From assembly GCF_003991405.1 (NCBI RefSeq), contig NZ_RPEN01000149.1, forward strand, positions 55,413 to 119,412: a stretch of DNA of 64,000 bases, in the 5' to 3' direction. The stretch is from Pseudorhodobacter sp. E13. Its GTDB lineage: Bacteria; Pseudomonadota; Alphaproteobacteria; Rhodobacterales; Rhodobacteraceae. Made by a program: the position numbers and the translations under genes. The notes under the pieces are model-generated. The model made no database searches. It was not told where the DNA came from and worked only from the letters and a program-made list of their open reading frames with translations. This document shows, piece after piece, positions 17,268-27,046 of this stretch. Positions within the stretch are counted from its first letter, which is position 1. Each line of letters begins with the position of its first letter.

Positions 17268-19472
17268 TCACAGAAAGCTTTGCGGATCAATATCCACTGC
17301 CAGCCGCACGTTATTCGGCAGCCTCACCTGCGAAATCCATGCCGAAACGGCGGCCTGAATATTTGCGCCCTTTTCGGCCTTCACCAATAACCGCACCCGG
17401 TGCCGTCCGCGAACCCGCGCAATCGGGGCGGGGGCCGGGCCGAAGACCTGCGCCCCGATGGCCCGCAAAGGCCCGTCCCTGCGCGCCAGTTCCGCGCCGA
17501 TATCAAACACCGGCCCCACCTCTGGCCCTGATAGAATAATCCCTGCCATCCGCCCATAAGGCGGCACCCCGGCAAGGCGGCGTTCGCCGGCCTCGGCTTC
17601 CCAGAACGCTTCCTCATCACCGCCCAGAATCGCACGGATCACCGGATGCTCGGGCTGAAAGGTCTGCATCATCGCGACGCCGGGCTTTTCGGCACGCCCT
17701 GCCCGCCCCGCCACCTGTCGCATCAATTGAAACGTCCGCTCTGCCGCCCGCAGGTCAGACCCTTGCAGCCCCAGATCGGCATCAATCACCCCCACCAGCG
17801 TCAGCAGCGGAAAGTTATGCCCCTTGGCCACGATCTGCGTGCCGATGATGATATCCGCCGCCCCCGCGGCAATCGCCTCGATCTGCTCTTTCAACGCCCG
17901 GGCTGATCCGAACAGGTCTGACGACAGCACCGCCACGCGGGCCTCGGGGAACAGCGCCACCACCTCCTCGGCCAGCCGCTCCACCCCTGGCCCCACCGGG
18001 GCCATCTTGCCCGCCACCCCGCAGCTTGGGCAAACCTCGGGCATCGGTTTCGTCGCGCCGCATTGATGGCACATCAGCCGCTTGAGGAACCGATGCTCCA
18101 CCATCCGCGCGTCACAATCATCGCACCCCACCTGCGCACCACAAGCCCGGCACAGCGTCACCGGCGCATAGCCCCGCCGGTTTAAGAATATCAACGCTTG
18201 CTCGCCCGCCGTCACCCGCGCTTTCACCGCCTGTTCCAAGGTCGGGGAAATCCAGCGGGTGCTGGGCAGCTTTTCGGCCCGCATGTCAATCGCGCGCATA
18301 TCCGGCATCTCTGCCACACCAAACCGCGCGCCCAAATCCAGCCGCCCATATTTGCCCGAGGCGGCGTTGACCCAGCTTTCCAGCGACGGCGTGGCCGAGG
18401 CCAGCACGATGGCCGACCCAGAGATCGCCGCGCGCAGCACCGCCATATCGCGGGCGTTATAGATCACGCCTTCCTCTTGCTTGTAGGAGGTGTCGTGTTC
18501 CTCATCCACAACGATCAGGCCCAGATCCTGAAACGGCAAAAACAGCGCCGACCGCGCCCCCGCTACGAATTGCGCGCCACCATTGGCCGCCATCCGCCAC
18601 AAGCGCCGCCGCTCGGTCATCGTGACGCCGGAATGCCATTCTGCCGGGCGCGCGCCAAAGCGGGTTTCCACCCGGTTGATGAATTCCGATGTCAGCGCGA
18701 TTTCAGGCAGCAAAACCAGCGCCTGCCGCCCTTGCCGCAGACATTCGGCCACGGCTTCCAGATAGACCTCGGTCTTGCCAGAGCCCGTCACCCCCTTCAG
18801 CAAAGTCGCGGAATAGCCGCCCTGCGCCACAGCGGCGACCAAAGCATCGCCCGCCGCCACCTGATCGCCCGCCAGCCGCACCACCATCGCCGCCGGATCA
18901 AGCCGCGGGTAGGGCAGATCGCGGGGCGCGTCCTCTTCCAGCACCACACCGGCCTTGACCAAGCCTTTGATGACCGAGGCGGTGCAGCCCGCCTGTTCCG
19001 CCAGTTCCGACAGGGTAAAGGACAGCCCGCCATAATCGCGCAACACCTCCAGCACGCGGGCGCGGGCATCGGTGGCGCGGGCAGGTTCCCCCCCGCCCAG
19101 CCGGTAGACGCGGCGGGTCGATGGCGGGCTGTCCAGCCCCGGCGCGCGGGTGGCAAGCCGCAGCATGGCGGGCAAAGGCGTCAGCGTGTAATCGGCGGCA
19201 CGGGCCAGAAAGGCGCGCATCTCATCGCGCATGGGGGGCACATCCAGCACACGGTAAGCCGCGCGCAGCTTTGACGCATCTATCCCCCCCGCAGGCGGGC
19301 CCCAAACCACGCCCAAAATCTTGCGCGGGCCAAGCGGCAGTTCCAGAAAATCACCCAGCCCGCAGCCGCCTTCGGGGGCCTTGTAATCCAGCACAGGCCC
19401 CATGCTGCGGCCAAAGCTTTCGGTCGTGGCCACGCCGATCACTTCCCCTGCTTGCCAGAACGTCTTGGTCAC
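17268..19472 (-). CDS. priA: Primosomal replication helicase PriA
   Basis: PriA restarts stalled replication forks by recognising branched DNA and loading the primosome. The 734-residue protein has Walker A GVTGSGKT at 227-234 and DEEH at 323-326. The zinc-binding insertion contains cysteine pairs (CRACG, CDDCD, CHQCG, CPSCG). Helicase motifs V/VI follow ([24 protein letters not shown]). The N-terminal DNA-binding domain lies at 1-105. Full length for the family. It diverges from the aldolase gene with a 77-bp gap. Confidence 0.96.
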   Translation of the reverse strand: MTKTFWQAGEVIGVATTESFGRSMGPVLDYKAPEGGCGLGDFLELPLGPRKILGVVWGPPAGGIDASKLRAAYRVLDVPPMRDEMRAFLARAADYTLTPLPAMLRLATRAPGLDSPPSTRRVYRLGGGEPARATDARARVLEVLRDYGGLSFTLSELAEQAGCTASVIKGLVKAGVVLEEDAPRDLPYPRLDPAAMVVRLAGDQVAAGDALVAAVAQGGYSATLLKGVTGSGKTEVYLEAVAECLRQGRQALVLLPEIALTSEFINRVETRFGARPAEWHSGVTMTERRRLWRMAANGGAQFVAGARSALFLPFQDLGLIVVDEEHDTSYKQEEGVIYNARDMAVLRAAISGSAIVLASATPSLESWVNAASGKYGRLDLGARFGVAEMPDMRAIDMRAEKLPSTRWISPTLEQAVKARVTAGEQALIFLNRRGYAPVTLCRACGAQVGCDDCDARMVEHRFLKRLMCHQCGATKPMPEVCPSCGVAGKMAPVGPGVERLAEEVVALFPEARVAVLSSDLFGSARALKEQIEAIAAGAADIIIGTQIVAKGHNFPLLTLVGVIDADLGLQGSDLRAAERTFQLMRQVAGRAGRAEKPGVAMMQTFQPEHPVIRAILGGDEEAFWEAEAGERRLAGVPPYGRMAGIILSGPEVGPVFDIGAELARRDGPLRAIGAQVFGPAPAPIARVRGRHRVRLLVKAEKGANIQAAVSAWISQVRLPNNVRLAVDIDPQSFL

Positions 19473-19549
19473 CTGCCCGCCTTTCGCCGCGTCTGAACTT
19501 GCGCTATTACACGGGCAGCGCTTTCCGCAACAGCCAAAGGACGCCCATC

Positions 19550-20203
19550 ATGAAATTCTTTGTTGATACCGCCGATGTCGAGGCGATCCGTGACCTGAAT
19601 GATCTTGGCATGGCCGATGGGGTCACGACCAACCCGTCGCTGATCCTGAAATCCGGGCGGGATATTCTGGAAGTGACCAAGGAAATCTGCGGCATCGTAT
19701 CCGGCCCCGTCTCGGCCGAAGTGGTGGCGCTGACAGCGGATGAGATGATCGCCGAAGGCCGCAAGCTGGCCGAAATTGCCCCCAATATCGCGGTGAAAGT
19801 GCCGCTGACATGGGACGGGCTGAAAACCTGCAAAGTGCTGACGGGCGAAGGCCATATGGTCAATGTAACGTTGTGTTTCTCGGCCAATCAAGCGCTGCTG
19901 GCGGCCAAGGCGGGGGCCACCTTCATCAGCCCCTTCATCGGGCGTCTGGATGATATCAACCTTGATGGGCTGGACCTGATTTCCGATATCCGCACCATCT
20001 ATGACAATTACGGCTTTGACACCCAGATCCTTGCCGCCTCTATCCGCACGGCCAACCATGTCGCCCAATGCGCGATGATCGGGGCCGATGTGGTCACCGC
20101 GCCGCCTGCCGTTATCAAAAGCCTTGCCAACCATGTGCTGACCGACAAGGGCCTTGACCAGTTCATGCAGGATTGGGCCAAGACCGGGCAAACCATCCTC
20201 TGA
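19550..20203 (+). CDS. fsa: Fructose-6-phosphate aldolase / small transaldolase
   Basis: A 217-residue (alpha/beta)8-barrel of the Fsa/TalC subfamily. The Schiff-base lysine is K83 in [12 protein letters not shown]. The N-terminal [11 protein letters not shown] and GVTTNPSLI and the phosphate-site [10 protein letters not shown] are typical. The family includes transaldolases and fructose-6-phosphate aldolases, and sequence alone does not decide between them. The ATG at 19550 follows an AAAGGA ribosome site. It is monocistronic or a leader to DUF484, 115 bp downstream. Confidence 0.93.
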   Translation: MKFFVDTADVEAIRDLNDLGMADGVTTNPSLILKSGRDILEVTKEICGIVSGPVSAEVVALTADEMIAEGRKLAEIAPNIAVKVPLTWDGLKTCKVLTGEGHMVNVTLCFSANQALLAAKAGATFISPFIGRLDDINLDGLDLISDIRTIYDNYGFDTQILAASIRTANHVAQCAMIGADVVTAPPAVIKSLANHVLTDKGLDQFMQDWAKTGQTIL

Positions 20204-20318
20204 CGTCGCCTATGGCAGTTTTGACTCAATTCCCGCCCCAATCGGCGCGCGGCCCCAGAAAAGTGAGGAAACGCCCCGCCGCCCCTGATATAATGCCGCA
20301 AAACAACAAGGCAGGCCA

Positions 20319-21011
20319 ATGATTGAACAGGACATGCGGGACCGCATCATCGCGGAGCCCGAAACCATTTTGGAAGATCAGGACGTGATGCGCGCGCTGA
20401 TCGCCGCGAATGAACGGGCCATGGGGGCCAATATCGTCGATCTGCGCGGCATTGCGATGGAACGGTTGGAAACCCGGCTGGACCGGTTGGAGGATACGCA
20501 TCGCTCGGTCATCGCGGCGGCCTATGAAAACCTTGCTGGCACAAATCAGGTGCATCGCGCCATTCTGCAAATGCTGGACCCGCTGAGCTTTGAGGAGTTT
20601 TTGCAAAGCCTTGGCACCGATGTGATGCAAACCCTGCGGGTGGATTGCGTGCGGCTGGTGCTGGAATCGGTGCAAAGCGCCGATGAGCCTGCGCTACGCA
20701 AGCTGGGCGAGGTGCTGTATGTGGCCGAGCCGGGCTTTGTCGCCGATTACATCGCGGGAGGGCGCAATGTGTCGCAACGGGCAGTGACATTGCGGCAGGT
20801 GGTGCCGGAATCGGACGCGCTTTATGGCGAACGCGCGGGTTGGATCCGGTCCGAGGCGCTGATGCGGCTGGATTTCGGCAAGGGCCGTCTGCCGGGGATG
20901 CTGGTGATGGGGGCCGAAGACCCGCACCATTTCAAACCCACCCAAGGCACCGATTTGCTTGCGTTTTTCGCGGGCGTGTTTGAGCGGACGATGCGCCGCT
21001 GGTTGTCATGA
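20319..21011 (+). CDS. DUF484 family protein
   Basis: A 230-residue protein of the DUF484 family, GAF-like in fold, found next to xerC in many proteobacteria. An N-terminal coiled-coil region (residues about 1-70, with EDQDVMRALIAANERAMG and LETRLDRLE) leads into a GAF-like domain (about 90-230). No catalytic residues can be named. Its stop overlaps the xerC start by 4 nt (ATGA), showing tight coupling; the biological reason is unknown. Confidence 0.9.
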   Translation: MIEQDMRDRIIAEPETILEDQDVMRALIAANERAMGANIVDLRGIAMERLETRLDRLEDTHRSVIAAAYENLAGTNQVHRAILQMLDPLSFEEFLQSLGTDVMQTLRVDCVRLVLESVQSADEPALRKLGEVLYVAEPGFVADYIAGGRNVSQRAVTLRQVVPESDALYGERAGWIRSEALMRLDFGKGRLPGMLVMGAEDPHHFKPTQGTDLLAFFAGVFERTMRRWLS

Positions 21012-21931
21012 GCCTTGCCATCTCGCCCGGTGCCCGCGCGGCCTTGGCGGAATGGCTGTCGCATCTGCGCGCGCTGGACGGGGCGGCGGAAAACACGCTC
21101 AAGGCCTATGCGACCGATGTATCGGGCTATCTGGCCTTTCTGGCGCAGCATCGCGGCGGCACCGAAGGGCTGGCAGGCTTGGTTGCCTTGCCGCAAACCG
21201 ATCTGCGGGCATGGATGGCGCATGAGCGTGGACGCGGCGTTGGGGCGCGGTCGCTGGCGCGGGCCTTGTCGGCGGTCAAGGGGTTCACCGCTTGGCTGGC
21301 GGATCGCGAAGGGGTTGATGCCTCGGCCGCGCTGTCCACCCGCGCGCCAAAATTCCGGCGCAAGCTGCCCCGCCCGCTGGCCGAAGACGCCGCGATGAAC
21401 GTGCTGGACAGTATCGGCGATGACGCGCGTGAGGAATGGGTGGCCGCCCGTGATACCGCCGTCGTGACCTTGCTTTACGGCTGCGGCCTGCGCATATCCG
21501 AGGCGCTGGGCCTGACGGGGGCCGCCTATCCGCTGCCCGAGGTGCTGCGGATTACCGGTAAGGGCGGCAAGGAACGGCTGGTGCCCGTGCTGCCCGCCGC
21601 CGCCGAGGCGGTTTCGCGCTATGTCGGCCTGTGCCCCTATGACCTATCTGCCAGCGCGCCGCTGTTTCGCGGCATGCGCGGCGGTGCGCTGAACCCGCGG
21701 CTGATTTCCGGCGCAATGGAACGGGTGCGCGCGCGTCTGGGCCTGCCCGCCACCGCCACACCGCATGCGCTGCGCCATTCCTTTGCCACCCATCTGCTAA
21801 GTGCGGGGGGGGATTTGCGCAGCATTCAGGAACTCTTGGGCCATGCCTCGCTTTCCACGACCCAAGCTTATACGGCGGTTGATACTGCCCGTCTGATGGA
21901 AGTATACGCAAAAGCACATCCGCGCGCCTGA
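21008..21931 (+). CDS. xerC: Tyrosine recombinase XerC
   Basis: XerC acts with XerD at dif to resolve chromosome dimers. The 307-residue protein has an N-terminal SAM-like core-binding domain (about 1-100) and a catalytic domain. The conserved Arg is in YGCGLRISEALGL, the HxxR in HALRHSFATHLL, the second His in ELLGHASLSTTQ, and the nucleophile Tyr in AYTAVDTARL. All active-site positions are intact. It is not linked to any integron or phage marker and follows DUF484, so it is the housekeeping enzyme. Confidence 0.95.
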   Translation: MSLAISPGARAALAEWLSHLRALDGAAENTLKAYATDVSGYLAFLAQHRGGTEGLAGLVALPQTDLRAWMAHERGRGVGARSLARALSAVKGFTAWLADREGVDASAALSTRAPKFRRKLPRPLAEDAAMNVLDSIGDDAREEWVAARDTAVVTLLYGCGLRISEALGLTGAAYPLPEVLRITGKGGKERLVPVLPAAAEAVSRYVGLCPYDLSASAPLFRGMRGGALNPRLISGAMERVRARLGLPATATPHALRHSFATHLLSAGGDLRSIQELLGHASLSTTQAYTAVDTARLMEVYAKAHPRA

Positions 21932-21959
21932 CGCTTTTCTGCCCAAGGAATTAACCGCT

Positions 21960-22655
21960 ATGACATTGAAAATAAAAGCGCTTCTTGTGCATCTTTTCAC
22001 AGCCACCGGCGCGGTTCTGGCGATGCTGGCGATGCTGGCCGCCGTCGAGGAAAACTGGAGCGCGATGTTCTGGTGGTTGGTGGTTGCCTTGGTGGTGGAC
22101 GGAATTGATGGGCCTTTGGCACGGAAATATGACGTCAAGACCAACTTCCCCACCTATGACGGCGTGCTGCTGGACCTGATTATCGACTATCTTACTTATG
22201 TGTTCATCCCGGCCTTTGCCTTGTTCAAATCGGGCCTGTTGCCGGATTGGACGGGTTGGATCATCATCATCGGTATCACCTATGGTTCGGTGATCTATTT
22301 CGCCGATACGCGCATGAAAACAAAGGACAACTCCTTTTCCGGCTTTCCGGCCTGCTGGAATATGTTCGTGCTGGTGATGTTCGCGCTGCAACCGGGGTAT
22401 TGGACCATCCTGACCTTTGTCGTGGCGCTGACGGTGGCGATGTTCCTGCCGCTGAAATTCATTCACCCCACCCGGACGGAGCGGTGGAACTGGGTGTCGT
22501 TGCCGATGGCGCTGGGCTGGACCGTTTTCGCGGGCTGGGCGACTTGGGTCGATTTTCACCCGCATAGCTGGGCGCATTGGGGGCTGATCGTGACCTCGCT
22601 TTACCTGACTTTCGCGGGCATCGCGCAGCAGATCATCCCGGAAAAACGCGCCTAA
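21960..22655 (+). CDS. pcs: Phosphatidylcholine synthase Pcs
   Basis: Pcs condenses choline with CDP-diacylglycerol to give phosphatidylcholine in one step, a route common in alphaproteobacteria living with eukaryotes or in the sea. The 231-residue membrane protein has about seven hydrophobic segments. The CDP-alcohol phosphotransferase motif is in the Pcs form, starting VDGIDGPLARKYDVK and ending YDGVLLDLIIDY. Its stop overlaps the convergent ogt stop by 4 bp. Confidence 0.94.
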   Translation: MTLKIKALLVHLFTATGAVLAMLAMLAAVEENWSAMFWWLVVALVVDGIDGPLARKYDVKTNFPTYDGVLLDLIIDYLTYVFIPAFALFKSGLLPDWTGWIIIIGITYGSVIYFADTRMKTKDNSFSGFPACWNMFVLVMFALQPGYWTILTFVVALTVAMFLPLKFIHPTRTERWNWVSLPMALGWTVFAGWATWVDFHPHSWAHWGLIVTSLYLTFAGIAQQIIPEKRA

Positions 22656-23101
22656 ATCAGCAATCCGCCCGCGCCTTCCAGCTTTAGCAGCGCGATTTTG
22701 GTTTCCACGCCCCCTGGTGCCGAAAACCCGCCCAGACCATTGGCCCCCAGCACCCGGTGGCAAGGGATCAGGATCGGGATAGAGTTGGCACCGCAGGCCT
22801 GTCCGATGGCTTGTGCGGGGCGGCCCAGCGCCTTTGCCAGATCGCCATAAGTCCGGGTTTCGCCGTAAGGAATCGCCGCCATCGCGCGGCGCATCTGTTC
22901 CTGAAAGCCGCTGCCGAAATCCAGCGGCAGGTCGAAGATGCGGCGCAGCCCGTCGAAATATTCGCCCAACTGGCGGCATGCCTCACGCAACAGCGGTGTC
23001 GGGTCTGACCGGCGGCTGGCCCAATCAATCCGGGTGATCACGCCCGCTTCTTCCACCACCGCAAAGGGGCCATGAGGCGAATGGAAAACAGCTTGGGGCA
23101 T
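22652..23101 (-). CDS. ogt: Methylated-DNA-[protein]-cysteine S-methyltransferase
   Basis: Suicide repair of O6-alkylguanine by transfer to an active-site Cys. The C-terminal domain is complete, with IPCHRVLGANGLGGF (active Cys in PCHRV), RAMAAIPYGETRTYGDLA and the Asn hinge ANSIPILIP. The start MPQAVFHSPHG at 23101 gives 149 residues, normal for Ogt-type proteins lacking the Ada regulatory part. The frame is open another 260 bp upstream, but that part overlaps the divergent gene start and is not conserved-looking. Confidence 0.9.
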   Translation of the reverse strand: MPQAVFHSPHGPFAVVEEAGVITRIDWASRRSDPTPLLREACRQLGEYFDGLRRIFDLPLDFGSGFQEQMRRAMAAIPYGETRTYGDLAKALGRPAQAIGQACGANSIPILIPCHRVLGANGLGGFSAPGGVETKIALLKLEGAGGLLI

Positions 23102-23188
23102 GGGCTTTGGCTTTCTGGATAGGTCGGGCGCGATCCTATGTGCTATGCTGCCAAAGCGAAAGGCTGGCAAGGCCGCAAAGGGGGCCGG

Positions 23189-23809
23189 ATGATCACCGAG
23201 GTTGCAACTTTTTTCACCGATGGCTGCGGGCGCTGTGACCGTTTTGCCAGCGATGACTGCTCGGCCCGGATTTGGGCGGAGGGCGTGGCGCGTCTGCGGA
23301 CCTTGTGCCTTGCCGCAGGCTTGCAGGAAACACTGCGCTGGGGCCACCCCTGCTATCGCCACGCGGGCCGCAACATCGCGCTGATCGGGGCGTTTCGGGG
23401 TGATTTTCGACTAACCTTCCTGAACGCGGCTTTGCTGGCCGACCGCGACAAACTGCTGGAGAAGCCGGGGCCAAACAGCCAGACCGCCAGCGTGATGCGC
23501 TTTGCCTCGGCCAAGGAGGTCGCGGCGCGCGCGCCCCAGATCGCCGCCTATCTGGCCGAGGCCAAGGGCTTTGCCGAAGCCGGGGTTCAGCCCCCGAAAC
23601 AGGCGCGCTCTCTGGATTTACCAGAGGAATTGATTGACGCGCTGGACGCGGACTCAGACCTTGCCGAAGCGTTCGAGGCGCTGACACCGGGGCGGCAGCG
23701 CAGCTATGTCATCGCGCTGTCTTCCGCCAAAAAGCCGGAAACACGGGTCGCCCGTATCGCGAAGTTTCGCGCCCCCATCCTTGCGGGCAAGGGCGCGATG
23801 GAACGTTAA
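23189..23809 (+). CDS. YdeI/OmpD-associated family protein (DUF1801-like)
   Basis: The 206-residue protein matches the YdeI-like pattern: an N-terminal DUF1801-like fold (ETLRWGHPCYRHAGRNIALIGAF) and a C-terminal Bacteriocin-protection (OmdA) domain (LDLPEELIDALDADSDLAEAF and GRQRSYVIALSSAKKPETR). The function is not established. The ATG at 23189 lies after GGGGGCCGG. It ends 4 bp into the convergent end of ileS. Confidence 0.85.
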   Translation: MITEVATFFTDGCGRCDRFASDDCSARIWAEGVARLRTLCLAAGLQETLRWGHPCYRHAGRNIALIGAFRGDFRLTFLNAALLADRDKLLEKPGPNSQTASVMRFASAKEVAARAPQIAAYLAEAKGFAEAGVQPPKQARSLDLPEELIDALDADSDLAEAFEALTPGRQRSYVIALSSAKKPETRVARIAKFRAPILAGKGAMER

Positions 23810-26800
23810 CCCAGCGCCGCGCTACAGCGCGCACAGGTGCAGGGGTGCTTATGGGTGCCGACATCGGGCAAGATCTGCCAGCAGCGCACACATTTTTCGC
23901 CCGGTGCCATTTCAAACACCACCGCCACGCCCGGCACTTCGGGCAAACGAAACGCCTCAGCCGGGGCCGGGTCGGCGGTCAGTTGCACGGATGAAGTGAT
24001 GCTGAGTTCGGCGAAGTTCACCGATTTCAGCGCCGCCAGCAGGGCCTTGTCTTCGACATGCACCACGGGTGCGGCCTCCAGGCTGGCGCCGATCACCTTG
24101 GCGGTGCGCTGCACTTCCAGCGCGGCGATGGTGGCGCGGCGGGCGGCGCGGATGCCGACCCATTTCGCCGCCAGCGCGGGGTTCAGCCAGTCTGCAGGCG
24201 TTTCCGGCATATCCTGCAAATGCACCGAAGACCCTTCACCGGGGAAGCGCGACAGCCAGACATCTTCCATCGTGAACACCAGAATCGGCGCAAGCCAAGT
24301 GGTCAGGCGGTGGAACAGCAGGTCCAGCACGGTGCGCGCGGCACGGCGGCGCAAGCTGCCTGCCGCGTCGCAATAGAGTGCGTCCTTGCGCACGTCAAAG
24401 AACACCGCCGACAGGTCCGTCGTGGCAAAGGTAAACAGCTTTTGGAACACGCCTTGGAAATCGAAGGCCGCATAGCCCTTGCGCACCTCGGCATCCAGTT
24501 CCGCCAGACGGTGCAGCACCCATTGCTCCAGCTCTGGCATCTCCTTCACATCCACGCGCTCGGCTTCGCTAAAGCCTGCAAGATTGCCCAGCATAAAGCG
24601 CATGGTGTTGCGCAGGCGGCGGTAACTGTCGGCAGAGCCTTTCAGGATTTCTTTGCCGATGCGCAGATCAACCGTGTAGTCGGATTGCGCCACCCAAAGC
24701 CGCAGAATATCCGCGCCATATTCGTCGATCACCTGTTGCGGGGCCACGGTATTGCCGACGGATTTGGACATTTTCATGCCCTTTTCATCCAGCGTAAAAC
24801 CATGCGTTACGACATTGCGATAGGGCGCACGGCCCAGCGTGCCGCAAGCCTGTAGCAACGAGGAATGGAACCAGCCGCGATGCTGGTCGGTGCCTTCCAT
24901 ATAGACATCGGCAATCCCGTCTGCCGTGCCATCCGGGCGGTCACGCAACACGAAAGCATGGGTGGACCCACTGTCGAACCACACATCCAGAACATCAAAA
25001 ATCTGATCATAGGCCGCCGGATCATGCAGGCCATCAAGCATTTTTTCCTTGAAGCCTTGCACATACCAAACATCCGCCCCCTCGGCCTCAAACGCCGCAA
25101 GGATGCGCTGGTTCACGGCATCATCGCGCAGCAGGAAATCCGCGTCGGTGGGTTTCGCCCCCCGTTTGATGAAACAGGTCAGCGGCACACCCCAGGCGCG
25201 CTGGCGCGACAGCACCCAATCAGGCCGCGCCTCGATCATCGAATACAGCCGGTTACGCCCGGTTTGCGGCGTCCATTTCACCAACTTGTCGATGGAATTG
25301 AGCGCGCGGGTGCGGATGGTATCGCCCATCTCGCCCATGCCATCATCAAGTTTTTTGTCGATGGCCACAAACCACTGCGGCGTGTTGCGGAAAATGACCG
25401 GCGCTTTGGACCGCCAGGAATGGGGGTAGCTGTGTTTGACCTTGCCCTTCGCCAACAGCCCGCCCGCATAGGCAAGCTGCTTGATCACCTCGACATTGGC
25501 GCTGCCTTCCTTGCCCTCGGGCGTGATGATGACATGGCCGCCAAAGATCGGCAAATCGCGGCGATAGCTGCCATCGGGTTCGACGTTATAGGTCATCGGC
25601 AAGCCGAATTTCAGCCCGATCTGATAGTCGTCATCGCCGTGGCTGGGCGCAGTATGAACAAAACCGGTGCCCGCATCATCGGTCACATGGTCGCCCGGCA
25701 GCATGGGCACGTCAAAGTCCCACTCACCCTGCGCACCCTCAACACCCCGGAGCGGGTGGGCCAACGTCAGCCCCTCCAGTTCCGCCGCCGTGACATCGCG
25801 CAGGCGGGTGGTCATGCCGTCTTCCAGTTTGGCCGCCGCAAAGACCGAAGCCGCCAAAGCATCGGCGAGGATGATCTTTTCGCCGACCTGCGCTTGCGAA
25901 TTCTCCGGCGCGCCTGTGATTTCATAGAGGCCGTAGGAAATTTCCGGCCCGAAACAGACCGCACGGTTCTGCGGGATGGTCCAGGGCGTCGTGGTCCAGA
26001 TCACCACACAGGCAGATTCTAGTTCTGCAAGATAGGCCTCGAAAGCCTCTTCATTGAAATCCGCTTCGCTTGTGTCTTTAGCCAGTGCCCTCCGAATAGT
26101 TCGAACTCCGGGGCCAAAGGGCTGCACCCCAAACCGCACCCAGATGGTATGCGATGTATGGTCGTGATATTCCACCTCTGCCTCGGCCAGCGCGGTTTTC
26201 TCCACCGGCGACCACATCACAGGCTTGGACCCTTGATACAGCGAGCCGTTCATCAGGAATTTCATGAACTCGCCCGCGATCACGGCTTCGGCGTGGTAAT
26301 CCATGGTCAGATAGGGGTCCGCCCAGTTGCCAGTGATGCCAAGGCGTTTGAACTCGTCGCGCTGGATATCGACCCAACCTTCGGCGAATTTGCGGCATTC
26401 CTGCCGGAAGGCGACCGTATCAACGGCGTCCTTGTCCAGCCCCTTCTTGCGATATTGCTCCTCGATCTTCCATTCGATCGGCAGACCGTGGCAATCCCAG
26501 CCCGGCACATAGCGCGCGTCAAAGCCCATCATCTGATGGCTGCGCACGATCATATCCTTGATGGTCTTGTTCAGCGCATGGCCGATGTGCAGGTTGCCGT
26601 TGGCATAGGGGGGGCCATCATGCAGGGTAAAGGGCTTGCGGCTGCCATCCTTGGCCTTGTCGCGCAACCGGTCATAGATGCCGATCTTGTCCCAATGCGC
26701 CAGCCATTCCGGCTCGCGCATGGGCAGGCCCGCGCGCATCGGAAAATCGGTTTCGGGCAGAAAAACACTGTCTTTATAGTCGGGCAAAGCGTTGGGCGTA

Positions 26801-26811
26801 TCGGCGCACAT
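23806..26811 (-). CDS. ileS: Isoleucyl-tRNA synthetase
   Basis: Charges tRNA(Ile). The 1001-residue class I synthetase has HIGH at 75-78 (GNLHIGHALNKT) and KMSKS near residue 680 (GMKMSKSVGNT). The editing domain (CP1) holds the TTTPWTIP motif (residues about 272-280). The C-terminal zinc ribbon is CVRCW followed by CTCARC. Length is slightly above the E. coli enzyme, which is usual in this order. No tRNA-linked T-box is expected or seen upstream. Confidence 0.98.
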   Translation of the reverse strand: MCADTPNALPDYKDSVFLPETDFPMRAGLPMREPEWLAHWDKIGIYDRLRDKAKDGSRKPFTLHDGPPYANGNLHIGHALNKTIKDMIVRSHQMMGFDARYVPGWDCHGLPIEWKIEEQYRKKGLDKDAVDTVAFRQECRKFAEGWVDIQRDEFKRLGITGNWADPYLTMDYHAEAVIAGEFMKFLMNGSLYQGSKPVMWSPVEKTALAEAEVEYHDHTSHTIWVRFGVQPFGPGVRTIRRALAKDTSEADFNEEAFEAYLAELESACVVIWTTTPWTIPQNRAVCFGPEISYGLYEITGAPENSQAQVGEKIILADALAASVFAAAKLEDGMTTRLRDVTAAELEGLTLAHPLRGVEGAQGEWDFDVPMLPGDHVTDDAGTGFVHTAPSHGDDDYQIGLKFGLPMTYNVEPDGSYRRDLPIFGGHVIITPEGKEGSANVEVIKQLAYAGGLLAKGKVKHSYPHSWRSKAPVIFRNTPQWFVAIDKKLDDGMGEMGDTIRTRALNSIDKLVKWTPQTGRNRLYSMIEARPDWVLSRQRAWGVPLTCFIKRGAKPTDADFLLRDDAVNQRILAAFEAEGADVWYVQGFKEKMLDGLHDPAAYDQIFDVLDVWFDSGSTHAFVLRDRPDGTADGIADVYMEGTDQHRGWFHSSLLQACGTLGRAPYRNVVTHGFTLDEKGMKMSKSVGNTVAPQQVIDEYGADILRLWVAQSDYTVDLRIGKEILKGSADSYRRLRNTMRFMLGNLAGFSEAERVDVKEMPELEQWVLHRLAELDAEVRKGYAAFDFQGVFQKLFTFATTDLSAVFFDVRKDALYCDAAGSLRRRAARTVLDLLFHRLTTWLAPILVFTMEDVWLSRFPGEGSSVHLQDMPETPADWLNPALAAKWVGIRAARRATIAALEVQRTAKVIGASLEAAPVVHVEDKALLAALKSVNFAELSITSSVQLTADPAPAEAFRLPEVPGVAVVFEMAPGEKCVRCWQILPDVGTHKHPCTCARCSAALG

Positions 26812-27046
26812 GGGCGGGTTCCTTACGGATCAGAATGAAGGGGGACAGGCGAAAACGAGGCCGCGCAAAGGCTGGCGGCGCAAAACATCCCGGCGTCTGA
26901 GAAAGCTCAGGCCGCCGGGCCGCTAATTCGTATGGTTTTCGCGTTTATCTGTCGCATGCGCGGGGTTATACGCGCGGTTTACGCCGTGGTCCAGCCATGC
27001 TGTGATGGGCTTTCTGCGGCAAATGGTGGCCCAAGGAATGAGGCGC

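Noticed and set aside
24865..26022. A 385-codon plus-strand open frame
   Set aside because: Antisense of ileS; no family pattern.
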